Shown here piece after piece: positions 1-5,352 of a stretch of DNA of 7,071 nucleotides. Under the pieces are notes generated by a model. That model was not told the DNA's origin. It was given only the letters and a program-made list of their open reading frames with translations, and did no database searches. Origin of the DNA: Trebonia sp036509215 (GTDB taxonomy: Bacteria > Actinomycetota > Actinomycetes > Streptosporangiales > Streptosporangiaceae); assembly GCA_036509215.1 (NCBI GenBank), contig DATCGA010000502.1, positions 1-7,071 of the forward strand, in the 5' to 3' direction. The first letter of the stretch is position 1; each line of letters begins with the position of its first letter. A program made the translations under genes and the position numbers.

Positions 1-290
1 CCGTAGCCGGGGCCGGGGCCGCCGCCGTAGGGGCCGCCCGCCGGGCCGCCGGAGCCGGAGGCGTACTCGCCGCCGGGACCGTAGCCCGGGCCGTAGCCGG
101 GGCCCGCCGGGTATTCGGGACCGTCGGCCGGTCCCTGGCTCGCGTCGTAGGAGGGACCGCCACGGTAGGAGATCGTGTCGTTGGCGCCCTCGCCCCCCTC
201 CGGGGAGCCGGACGCGGGGAGCCAAGGGCTCACGTACTCCGGTGGCTGCCAGCCGCCCTGCTGTGCGCTACCACTGTCTTCGTCGTGCAT
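1..290 (-). CDS. N-terminus of a Gly/Pro/Tyr-rich protein, cut by the window edge
   Basis: Only the first 96 codons are present; the gene continues beyond position 1. The ATG at 290-288 follows an AAGG-type ribosome site seven bases upstream. The protein begins MHDEDSGSAQQGGWQPPEY, passes a YVSPWLPA stretch, and from about residue 45 becomes low complexity, rich in Gly, Pro, Tyr and Ser, with GYGPGYGPG-type repeats. It has no cysteine and no membrane segment in the visible part, so it looks like a disordered cytoplasmic head. Actinobacterial membrane proteins, including some S1C proteases and small multi-TM proteins, often carry such heads before their first TM helix, but the diagnostic domain is outside the window and I do not assign a function. 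It lies 189 bases downstream of the protease gene on the same strand. That gap shows no convincing terminator; an AT-richer patch near 355-372 could hold a promoter, but no clear -35/-10 pair is visible. Confidence 0.7.
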   Translation of the reverse strand, partial: MHDEDSGSAQQGGWQPPEYVSPWLPASGSPEGGEGANDTISYRGGPSYDASQGPADGPEYPAGPGYGPGYGPGGEYASGSGGPAGGPYGGGPGPGY

Positions 291-479
291 TATCTCGCCT
301 TCACCAGGACCAGGGTACGTGGTGTCTGCCCGCCGGCGGCGTCCTCATGCCACCGCCGTTATTTTCTAGTAAGCCTCGCAAACCTGAAAGCACGCTGAAC
401 GTCGGCTAAAGGGCGCAACAGTATTGCAACGACCGCGCCGGGGCGGATATGCCGCGTTACGCACGGCTACGGCCGGTTG

Positions 480-1724
480 TCACGCGGCCGGGGCGGAGTC
501 GAGCCGGACCAGGGACGTCTGGGTCGCGTCGGCCGGGCTGACCCAGGTGACCTCGACCACGCTGCCCGGCCGGCAGCCGTTGACGATGGCGGTCAGCGCG
601 TCGGGGGAGGAGACCGCGCGCCCGTCGGCCGTGATGATCACGTCGCCGGCGGTGAGCCCGGCCGCGTCGGCCGCGGTGCCGCAGAGCACGCCGTCAACCA
701 GCGCGCCGGAGTCGACCGGGGCGACCGAGGCGGGCACCCCGGCCCCGGCCTCCGTCGGCAGGCAGCCGATCTGGGGGGCCGAGTCGGCCGCGTCGGTGCC
801 GAGCGTCCGCTCCTGGGCCGCCTGCGCCAGCGGGCTGGGGGCGGTGGTGGACGGGACGATCACCCCGAGGAACCCGCCCACGCCGAGCACGATGCCAGGG
901 CCGCGGCGCCCGGAGGCGATCTGCCGCTCGGCCGTCATCGCGGTGTTGATCGGGATCGCGTAGCCGGCCTCGGACCCGCCTGCCCCGGCCGCCGTGTCCA
1001 CCCCGATCACGGTGCCCGCGGAGTCGGCCAGCGGGCCGCCGGAGTCGCCGGGCTGGATCTTGGCCGTGGTCTGGAGCATGTTGTGCAGCGTCTCGGTGAA
1101 CCCGGAGGCGCCGTCGGCCGCCGAGATCGTCCGGCCGGTGGCGCTGATCACCCCGGGCGCGAGCACCGGGGGGCCGCCCGCGCCGGCTCGGTTGCCGATG
1201 GCGATCACGGTCGAGCCGACGGACACGGCCGAGGAGTCGCCGATCGGCGCCGGGTGGGCGCCCGGCTGCGGCAGAATCCGCAGCACGGCGACGTCGGCCG
1301 AGGTGTCCACGCCGACGATCTGCGCCTGGTAGGTCCGGTCGGTGGCCGGGATGGCGACCGTCACCGAGGTGGCGTCCCTGATCACGTGATTGTTGGTGAG
1401 CACGAGGCCGTCCCTGGGATCGACGAAGAACCCGGTGCCGGACGCGGTCTCGTCGTCGTATCCGAGCGTGGCCGTGATGTCCACCACACTCGGGCTGATC
1501 AAGTCGTAGACGGCGCGGTCGGACAGCGGCCGCTGGCTGGCCTCGGCCTTGGCCGCGGCGGCGGTTCCGGTGTCGCCGCCGGGGCCCGCCGCCGGGGTCG
1601 AGTCCGAGGGCGAGGCCGAGCGGAGCACCGCGATCCCGCCGAGCGCGGCGGCGACGCCGAGCACCGCCAGCAGCAGCGCAATCAGCGTTCTGCGGCTGCG
1701 CTTCTGAGGCTCATGCGGCGTCAC
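480..1724 (-). CDS. Membrane-anchored HtrA-like (S1C/trypsin-like) serine protease with PDZ-like C-terminus
   Basis: This 414-residue protein has the layout of an actinobacterial HtrA-type protease: a short basic N-terminus (KRSRR), one TM helix at about 13-34, a Ser/Ala/Pro-rich linker to about 65, a chymotrypsin-fold domain at about 70-275, and a PDZ-like region at about 279-410. The catalytic triad is visible as His113 (in TNNHV), Asp144 (in TSADVAVL) and Ser228 (in QPGDSGGPL). It should act outside the membrane in protein quality control or regulated cleavage; the substrate is unknown. The PDZ-like part is interrupted at about 292-338 by a Pro/Ala-rich stretch, and there are three cysteines (321, 348, 384). 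The start is GTG at 1724-1722, chosen because an in-frame stop lies shortly upstream and later candidates fall inside the TM helix. This GTG sits inside a strong ribosome-site sequence, so the start is not fully secure. It is on the same strand as the upstream operon but separated from it by hairpins. Confidence 0.93.
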   Translation of the reverse strand: MTPHEPQKRSRRTLIALLLAVLGVAAALGGIAVLRSASPSDSTPAAGPGGDTGTAAAAKAEASQRPLSDRAVYDLISPSVVDITATLGYDDETASGTGFFVDPRDGLVLTNNHVIRDATSVTVAIPATDRTYQAQIVGVDTSADVAVLRILPQPGAHPAPIGDSSAVSVGSTVIAIGNRAGAGGPPVLAPGVISATGRTISAADGASGFTETLHNMLQTTAKIQPGDSGGPLADSAGTVIGVDTAAGAGGSEAGYAIPINTAMTAERQIASGRRGPGIVLGVGGFLGVIVPSTTAPSPLAQAAQERTLGTDAADSAPQIGCLPTEAGAGVPASVAPVDSGALVDGVLCGTAADAAGLTAGDVIITADGRAVSSPDALTAIVNGCRPGSVVEVTWVSPADATQTSLVRLDSAPAA

Positions 1725-1727
1725 CTC
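1721..1727 (-). promoter_or_regulatory. Strong ribosome-binding sequence overlapping the protease GTG start
   Basis: The minus strand reads GAGGTGA here, a seven-base match to the 16S rRNA tail. The protease GTG is embedded in it, so it cannot serve that start at normal spacing. Six bases further on is an ATG (1714-1712) in another frame that opens a 10-codon mini-ORF (MSLRSAAAER) ending at a TGA at 1684-1682. The sequence is clear; whether ribosomes use it is unknown. Confidence 0.4.
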
Positions 1728-1747
1728 ACTGATTTTTCCCGTCAGAA

Positions 1748-1793
1748 GATCGGGTCATGCCGGTCATGACCAGCCAAGATGCCCGACCCGATC
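1748..1793 (-). repeat. Long inverted repeat in the protease leader
   Basis: Perfect 9-base arms, GATCGGGTC at 1748-1756 and GACCCGATC at 1785-1793, enclose 28 bases that contain a 10-base palindrome GGTCATGACC (1762-1771). The near arm ends 23 bases before the protease GTG. It could form a hairpin in the 5' leader or be a regulator-binding dyad. I see no clear promoter inside it. The arms are certain; the role is inferred. Confidence 0.5.
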
Positions 1794-1810
1794 AGGTTTA
1801 GCCCGCGCCA

Positions 1811-1850
1811 GGGCCGACGAGACGGACTCCCGCGGGAGTCCCTAAGGCCC
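1811..1850 (-). terminator. Nested hairpin, possible transcription terminator or leader element
   Basis: An 18-base perfect palindrome GGACTCCCGCGGGAGTCC (1824-1841) can form a 7-9 bp GC-rich stem. It sits within GGGCC (1811-1815) and GGCCC (1846-1850), which can pair as an outer stem. A GC-GAAA-GC mini-hairpin follows at 1851-1858. No T-run follows on either strand. Actinobacteria often terminate at hairpins without a U-tract, so it could end the operon at 1903 or be part of the protease leader. A LexA- or TetR-like operator is also possible. Confidence 0.4.
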
Positions 1851-1876
1851 GCTTTCGCCGGCGCCGCACCGCTACC

Positions 1877-1894
1877 AGCGGTTTTCCAACCGCT
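1877..1894 (-). terminator. Hairpin just after the four-gene operon
   Basis: On the minus strand AGCGGTT-GGAA-AACCGCT forms a perfect 7-bp stem with a GNRA-type tetraloop. It starts eight bases after the stop codon of the 218-residue protein gene. The placement fits a terminator or 3'-end stabilising hairpin for the regulator-kinase-TlpA operon. There is no U-tract, so termination efficiency cannot be judged from sequence. Confidence 0.5.
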
Positions 1895-1902
1895 ACTTTC
1901 CG

Positions 1903-2559
1903 CTAGCCTGTGACGCCGCTGGCGTTCTGGCCGGCCTGCGCCTGCGCGGTCAGATTGGGCAGCGGGGTGGCGTCGCCGGTGGACGTCCTGGCCGCGTTCC
2001 AGATGCGGTCGATCGCGGCCCGCTCTGCGTTGAGCGCGGCCAGGTCCGGGCCGAGCGCGGCCCCGGGGGCGGGCGCGTTCGGGGCCGCCAGCGCCGTGAG
2101 CATGTCCTGCTGGTACCTGGTGGCGTCGAACGCCCAGGTGATGACGTCGTTGTCGGCCGCCGCGAGGTGCAGCGAGTCGAGCGACTCGGTCACCTGGTAG
2201 TTGGCGAAGTCCGACAGCGACTCGTTGCTGGCCACCTCGCAGTTGGTCGCGCCGTAGCCGACGATCGACTTGGCGGTCGCGAGCTCGGCCGTGTCGCCCC
2301 CGGCGACCGCCTGGTAGGACGTCATCGAGTCGCGCAGCGCCGCCGCGCACGAGCCGGCCCCGGTGGTCACGTCCCCGAAGTAGCCCCGCAGGTCGCTCGC
2401 CTGCTGCGACTGCGAGGGCCGGACCGACAGGGCGACCAGGAACCCGGCCACCACGAGCACCCCGATGGCGCCGAACACCCACAGCGGCGTGCGCTTGGTG
2501 GCCCAGCTGGAGCGCCGCAGCGGCACGAACGGCGGCTCGGTCTGCGTCGGGGTGGTCAT
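1903..2559 (-). CDS. Membrane-anchored protein of unknown function with two extracytoplasmic cysteines
   Basis: I do not recognise the family. The 218-residue protein has a cytoplasmic head of about 25 residues (Pro/Thr-rich, then RRSSWATKR), one TM helix at about 26-46, and an extracytoplasmic domain of about 170 residues. That domain looks mostly helical, rich in Ala, Asp, Glu and Gln, and ends in an Ala/Gly/Asn tail. It contains only two cysteines, Cys71 and Cys107, which could form a disulfide or a metal site. No catalytic motif is obvious. The ATG at 2559 overlaps the TGA of the upstream TlpA-like gene as ATGA, and there is no good ribosome site of its own, so translation is probably coupled to it. 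Last in an operon with a two-component system and a thiol oxidoreductase, it may be a substrate or partner of the TlpA-like protein, or a sensory accessory of the kinase; both are inference. Confidence 0.85.
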   Translation of the reverse strand: MTTPTQTEPPFVPLRRSSWATKRTPLWVFGAIGVLVVAGFLVALSVRPSQSQQASDLRGYFGDVTTGAGSCAAALRDSMTSYQAVAGGDTAELATAKSIVGYGATNCEVASNESLSDFANYQVTESLDSLHLAAADNDVITWAFDATRYQQDMLTALAAPNAPAPGAALGPDLAALNAERAAIDRIWNAARTSTGDATPLPNLTAQAQAGQNASGVTG

Positions 2560-3140
2560 GACGGCTCGATGGTCTTCTCGCTCGGCGTTCCGCTGGCGTT
2601 CATAAGGCTGACTCCCTGCGCCAGGTCTGCCCTGGTCATCGCGCCGAGCACGTGCTCGACGATGCGGTGCTGAGCGTTGAGGAAGAACGTCTGGGGCAGC
2701 GCGTCGACGTTGTAGGGGCCGGTCACGGTCAGCTGCGGATCGAACCCGAGCGTGTAGGTGACGCCCTTGGCGCGGGCGAACGCGAGCGCCTTGGCGGTGG
2801 TGTCGTTCTCGTCCAGGCCGACCAGGGCGACCCGGCCCTGCTCCTGCTTGTACCAGCTGGCCAGCAGCGGGGTCTCCTGCTGGCAGGGCCCGCACCAGGA
2901 CGCCCAGAAGTTCACGATGACCGGCTTGCCCTGGTACTGGCTGAGCGAGACGCTGCCCGGCCCGCCGAGGGCGGCCACGGTGAAGCCAGGGGCGGCCGGT
3001 GCGGGCGGCGCGGCCGCCGACGACGAGGTCAGCACGCTCACCGCGATGATCGCGGTCGCGAACACCGCGATGCTGCCCGAGACCACCTTGTGCTCCCGGG
3101 CCTGACGCGCCGCCCAACCGGCGGCGCTGGTTACGCTCAT
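2556..3140 (-). CDS. TlpA-like membrane-anchored thiol-disulfide oxidoreductase
   Basis: The 194-residue protein has a short basic cytoplasmic head, one TM helix at about 19-38, an Ala/Pro-rich linker, and a thioredoxin fold at about 50-185 exposed outside the membrane. The active site is WCGPC with Cys83 and Cys86, preceded by the strand PVIVNFWAS. The conserved cis-proline loop is LPQTFF (Pro149). Proteins of this family (TlpA, ResA, CcmG) reduce or isomerise disulfides for cytochrome c or CuA maturation. The neighbour across the divergent promoter is a CuA subunit II, so copper-site thiol maintenance is the favoured role; cytochrome c maturation is the alternative, though no ccs/ccm genes are visible here. 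The ATG overlaps the kinase stop as ATGA (3137-3140), and its own 3' end overlaps the next gene in the same way, so it is embedded in the operon. Confidence 0.92.
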   Translation of the reverse strand: MSVTSAAGWAARQAREHKVVSGSIAVFATAIIAVSVLTSSSAAAPPAPAAPGFTVAALGGPGSVSLSQYQGKPVIVNFWASWCGPCQQETPLLASWYKQEQGRVALVGLDENDTTAKALAFARAKGVTYTLGFDPQLTVTGPYNVDALPQTFFLNAQHRIVEHVLGAMTRADLAQGVSLMNASGTPSEKTIEPS

Positions 3141-4339
3141 CGCCTGATGCTCTCTTCCTCGGTGTCGGCCATGAGGGGCGGGGTTGCCTCGCGGGGCGCC
3201 CCGGCCGCCAGGGCGAGCCGCGCGTCGGCCGGGGCCGGCAGCGTCAGCTCGAACGCGCTGCCCTGGCCGGCCGTGCTGCTCACGGTCACGTTACCGCCAT
3301 GGGCGCGGGCCACCGCGCGCACCAGGGGCAGTCCCAGGCCGGTCCCCCGGTGCTGTCCGTCATCGCCGGTGCTGAACCGGTCGAAGACGAGCGGCACCTG
3401 GTCGGCCGGGATGCCGCTGCCGGTATCGGCGACGACGATCCGTACTGGCATGCCCGGATAGTCCCGGATGACCGACAACTGGATGACATCGGTGCTGCGG
3501 GTGTGCCTGACGGCGTTCTCGAGCAGCGCGTCGAGCGCCAGGCCGAGCCGCTCCCGGTCGGCCGGCGCGATCACGTGGTCGAGCCGCCCGATCCGCCAGC
3601 ACCGGTCGGCCGCGGGCTGCCAGCGGCGGACCAGCTCGACCGCCAGCTGGTCGAGCGCGACCGGCTCCGGGTGCAGGAACGCGGGGTCGGCGGCCGCGGC
3701 GATGATCAGCAGCCGCTCGGAGATCCGCCGCAGCCGGTTCAGCTCGCCGACGACGACGCCGATGTCCTCGGCGATCTGGGCCGGCTGGCCCTCGACCGCG
3801 CCGGCCAGCAGCTCGGCGTGGCCGAGGGCAATCGTGATCGGCGTCCGCAGCTGGTGCGCGGCGTCCTGCAGGAACCGCCGCTGGTCGTCGAGCAGCCTGG
3901 TGTTGTGCTCGCTGATCAGCTGGTGCGACCGGTCGGCCGCCAGCCGGCGGTGGGCGTGCCACGCCATCGCCAGGAACATCAGCGCCAGCAGCGGGTCCTC
4001 GGCCAGCTGGGTGGCCGGCTCGGAGCCGACCCCCACGTCGAAGGCGATGCCGACCGCGGTCACCCCCAGCACCGCGGTCGCCGCCCACAGCGTGGGCCCC
4101 CGGTTCCAGGTGCGAAACCCGTAGATGAGCGTGAGGCTCGCCCAGATGAGGTGGAAGGGAACGGTCTCCCAGCTCGGGAACATGAACATGAAGTCCAGGT
4201 TGACCAGGGCGAAGATCGTCCACGCGATGTCGATCGCGCGGGGCGGGTACGGCCAGCCGAAGGCGGGCGGGCGGGGCAGGCGGAGCGCAGGGGGCAGCTT
4301 TCCGGCCGCCTCAGCGCGCCACGAGCTGATAGCCCTCAC
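3137..4339 (-). CDS. Sensor histidine kinase with four TM helices and almost no external domain
   Basis: This is a 400-residue kinase. The head has four predicted TM helices at about 36-54, 61-76, 84-101 and 115-129, joined by short loops. The basic loop between TM2 and TM3 and the external loop around 102-114 fit both termini being inside. A coiled linker leads to the HisKA helix with phosphoacceptor His162 (AAHQLRTP). The ATPase domain shows N-box Asn275 (LLENAVRHT), G1 DTGSGI at 305-310, F-box VFDRF at 318-322 and G2 GTGLGLPLV at 332-340. All key residues are intact, so it should be active. Lack of a sizeable external sensor suggests it senses the membrane or a partner protein. The GTG start at 4339 lies 29 bases inside the response regulator gene. 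The next in-frame ATG would fall inside TM1, so this start is preferred though its ribosome site is weak. It pairs with the regulator immediately upstream. Confidence 0.93.
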   Translation of the reverse strand: MRAISSWRAEAAGKLPPALRLPRPPAFGWPYPPRAIDIAWTIFALVNLDFMFMFPSWETVPFHLIWASLTLIYGFRTWNRGPTLWAATAVLGVTAVGIAFDVGVGSEPATQLAEDPLLALMFLAMAWHAHRRLAADRSHQLISEHNTRLLDDQRRFLQDAAHQLRTPITIALGHAELLAGAVEGQPAQIAEDIGVVVGELNRLRRISERLLIIAAAADPAFLHPEPVALDQLAVELVRRWQPAADRCWRIGRLDHVIAPADRERLGLALDALLENAVRHTRSTDVIQLSVIRDYPGMPVRIVVADTGSGIPADQVPLVFDRFSTGDDGQHRGTGLGLPLVRAVARAHGGNVTVSSTAGQGSAFELTLPAPADARLALAAGAPREATPPLMADTEEESIRR

Positions 4340-4970
4340 CCCGGACCGTCTTGATCAGTTCGAAGCCGAGCTTGGAGCGGAGCCGGCGGACGCACACGTC
4401 GACCACGTTGGATCCCGGGTCGAAGTCGTAGCCCCAGACGGTGGCCAGCAGCTCGCCCTTGGAGACCGCGTGCCCCGCATGCTCCGCGAGCTCGCGCAGC
4501 AGCAGGAACTCCAGCCGGGTGAGGTGCACCGGGCCGCCGCCGATGTCCGCCACCAGCCTCGCCACGTCGAGGGTGACCTCCCCGGCCCTGATCACCTCGC
4601 TGCGCAGCCGGACCCGCACCCGGGCGAGCAGCTCGGCCAGCGAGAACGGCTTGGTCAGGTAGTCCTGGGCGCCGCGCTCGAGCAGGTCGACCTTCGTGGC
4701 CACGTCGGCCACGCAGGACAGGACGATCACGGCCTGGTCAGGGCGCGCGGACAGCAGCTTCCCCAGCACCTGCCGGCCGTCCAGCTCGGGCATCACCAGG
4801 TCGAGGATGACCAGGTCGTAGCGCGTCTCCAGGGCGCTGGCCACGGCGTGGGCGCCGTTGCCGGAGAAGTCGGTGGCGTAGCCCGCGTTGGCGAGCGCCC
4901 GGCCGATGAACGATCGGATCTTCGGCTCGTCATCGACGATGAGGATGCGCCCCGGATGTGTCACGTTCAC
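4311..4970 (-). CDS. OmpR/PhoB-family response regulator
   Basis: The 219-residue protein has a receiver domain at about 8-120 and a winged-helix DNA-binding domain at about 127-219. Receiver landmarks are Asp13-Asp14, phosphoacceptor Asp57 (in LVILDLVMPELDG), Ser85 and Lys107 (in YLTKPFS). The output domain has LTRLEFLLLREL, the VWGYDFDPGSNVVDV turn, a recognition helix at about 187-201 (VVDVCVRRLRSKL), and the wing motif VRGEGYQL. Length and residues are normal for the family. The start is GTG at 4970-4968 with GAGG spaced five bases upstream; a second GTG two codons on is a less well spaced alternative. It is the first gene of the minus-strand operon. Its 3' end overlaps the kinase gene, so the two form a standard pair. 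It probably binds the divergent control region beside it, giving autoregulation and possibly control of the oxidase genes; this is inference. Confidence 0.95.
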   Translation of the reverse strand: MNVTHPGRILIVDDEPKIRSFIGRALANAGYATDFSGNGAHAVASALETRYDLVILDLVMPELDGRQVLGKLLSARPDQAVIVLSCVADVATKVDLLERGAQDYLTKPFSLAELLARVRVRLRSEVIRAGEVTLDVARLVADIGGGPVHLTRLEFLLLRELAEHAGHAVSKGELLATVWGYDFDPGSNVVDVCVRRLRSKLGFELIKTVRGEGYQLVAR

Positions 4971-5070
4971 CTGCCCTCGACCGATCAGTCATATCTTGAT
5001 GGTGTATGTGGGCTTTTCGCGGGTCAACATGCGCGGTCTGGCCAGAACAAGATGTTACGGTACCGACGCG

Positions 5071-5080
5071 CAATCGATTG
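5071..5080. promoter_or_regulatory. Palindrome overlapping the regulator operon -10
   Basis: CAATCGATTG is a perfect 10-base palindrome. It overlaps four bases of the candidate -10 (5077-5082) of the minus-strand operon, a typical position for a repressor site. Its small size means chance is a real alternative. Confidence 0.3.
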
Positions 5081-5106
5081 TAAACCTTTGCGACGCCTCG
5101 TGTCCT
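5077..5106 (-). promoter_or_regulatory. Candidate promoter of the regulator-kinase-TlpA operon
   Basis: On the minus strand a -35 AGGACA (5106-5101) is followed after 18 bases by a -10 TACAAT (5082-5077), matching the housekeeping consensus at four and five of six positions. Transcription would start near 5070, leaving a leader of about 100 bases before the GTG at 4970. It is the best match I found in this gap by eye. Confidence 0.45.
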
Positions 5107-5144
5107 CTAACGAATCGACAACTATTAGTGGTCGTCGACTAACG
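5107..5144. promoter_or_regulatory. Direct repeat of CTAACG with an internal dyad, upstream of the candidate promoter
   Basis: CTAACG occurs at 5107-5112 and 5139-5144, 32 bases apart, about three helical turns. On the minus strand the nearer copy (CGTTAG) directly abuts the candidate -35 at 5101-5106. A small dyad TTAGT-N8-ACTAA (5125-5142) lies within the interval. OmpR-family regulators bind direct repeats just upstream of -35 elements, so this is a candidate activator site. Six-base repeats can occur by chance. Confidence 0.3.
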
Positions 5145-5179
5145 CGCTGGCGATCGATGGCCGCGATGATCCGGGACCC

Positions 5180-5195
5180 ATGACAATTTTGTCAT
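5180..5195. promoter_or_regulatory. 7-2-7 dyad in the divergent control region
   Basis: ATGACAA-TT-TTGTCAT is a perfect inverted repeat with 7-base arms and a 2-base spacer, AT-rich within GC-rich DNA. It lies 158 bases before the cupredoxin GTG and includes TTGTCA, close to a -35 hexamer, on both strands. It is a good operator candidate for the oxidase genes, the regulator operon or both. No cognate regulator can be named from the sequence. Confidence 0.45.
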
Positions 5196-5339
5196 TCAGA
5201 GGTCCGAGTGTTGCAGGTGCATGGCGCAAGCGACAACATCAGGGGCGTGAGTGGGCAACCGCCTGCGAGTTCCGTGCCGCGGCCGATCCGCGGGTTTGAA
5301 ACAGCTGGGGCGCAGCCGCACAGAGCGTTGCGCAGGAAC

Positions 5340-5346
5340 GAGGTGG
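5340..5346 (+). promoter_or_regulatory. Ribosome-binding site that decides the cupredoxin start
   Basis: GAGGTGG lies six bases before the GTG at 5353. It favours that start over an in-frame GTG at 5251, which would add 34 Arg-rich residues encoded with clearly lower third-position GC (24 of 34 codons) and would bury the TM helix behind a long head. Confidence 0.7.
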
Positions 5347-5352
5347 TATCCG

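Larger units (their letters stand above)
4971..5352. other. Divergent control region between the regulator operon and the oxidase genes
   Basis: This 382-base gap separates the minus-strand regulator gene from the plus-strand cupredoxin gene and is the only gap longer than 300 bases. It is visibly more AT-rich than the flanking coding DNA, especially 4985-5200. It holds a candidate minus-strand promoter, a 10-base palindrome, a 7-2-7 dyad and a short direct repeat, listed separately. I see no convincing plus-strand -35/-10 pair, although TTGTCA at 5189-5194 resembles a -35. An ATG at 5221 opens a 9-codon reading frame (MAQATTSGA) ending at 5250; there is no strong reason to call it a gene. 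No RNA gene is recognisable. Confidence 0.75.

Noticed and set aside
477..1769. A 430-codon plus-strand ORF opposite the protease gene, Arg/Gly/Ala-rich
   Set aside because: It is antisense to a gene with a complete catalytic triad, has low-complexity composition typical of high-GC shadow frames, and shows no domain.
1748..1800. TPP-riboswitch look-alikes: ACCTGATCGGG on the minus strand and GATCGGGTCATGCCGG on the plus strand
   Set aside because: The obligatory CTGAGA element is absent on both strands, and neither strand leads into a thiamine gene.
1742..2482. A minus-strand ORF of 246 codons overlapping the 218-residue protein in another frame
   Set aside because: Arg/Gly-rich shadow; the chosen frame has a clear TM helix, balanced composition and an ATGA overlap with the gene before it.
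3299..4354. A 351-codon plus-strand ORF opposite the histidine kinase
   Set aside because: Same reasons: the minus strand carries all kinase motifs, and the plus-strand product is a Gln/Arg/Asp/Val-rich shadow without recognisable features.
4125..5183. A 352-codon plus-strand ORF crossing the regulator gene into the control region
   Set aside because: It is opposite an intact OmpR-family regulator, and its tail reads through the AT-rich promoter region with a different composition.
5221..5250. Nine-codon upstream ORF (MAQATTSGA) before the cupredoxin gene
   Set aside because: Too short, no strong ribosome site and no regulatory residue pattern; likely chance.
5251..5352. N-terminal extension of the cupredoxin from a GTG at 5251, which has AGGGG five bases upstream
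   Set aside because: The extension is Arg-rich, has lower third-position GC than the body, and the GTG at 5353 has the better GAGGTGG site and places the TM helix at the N-terminus.
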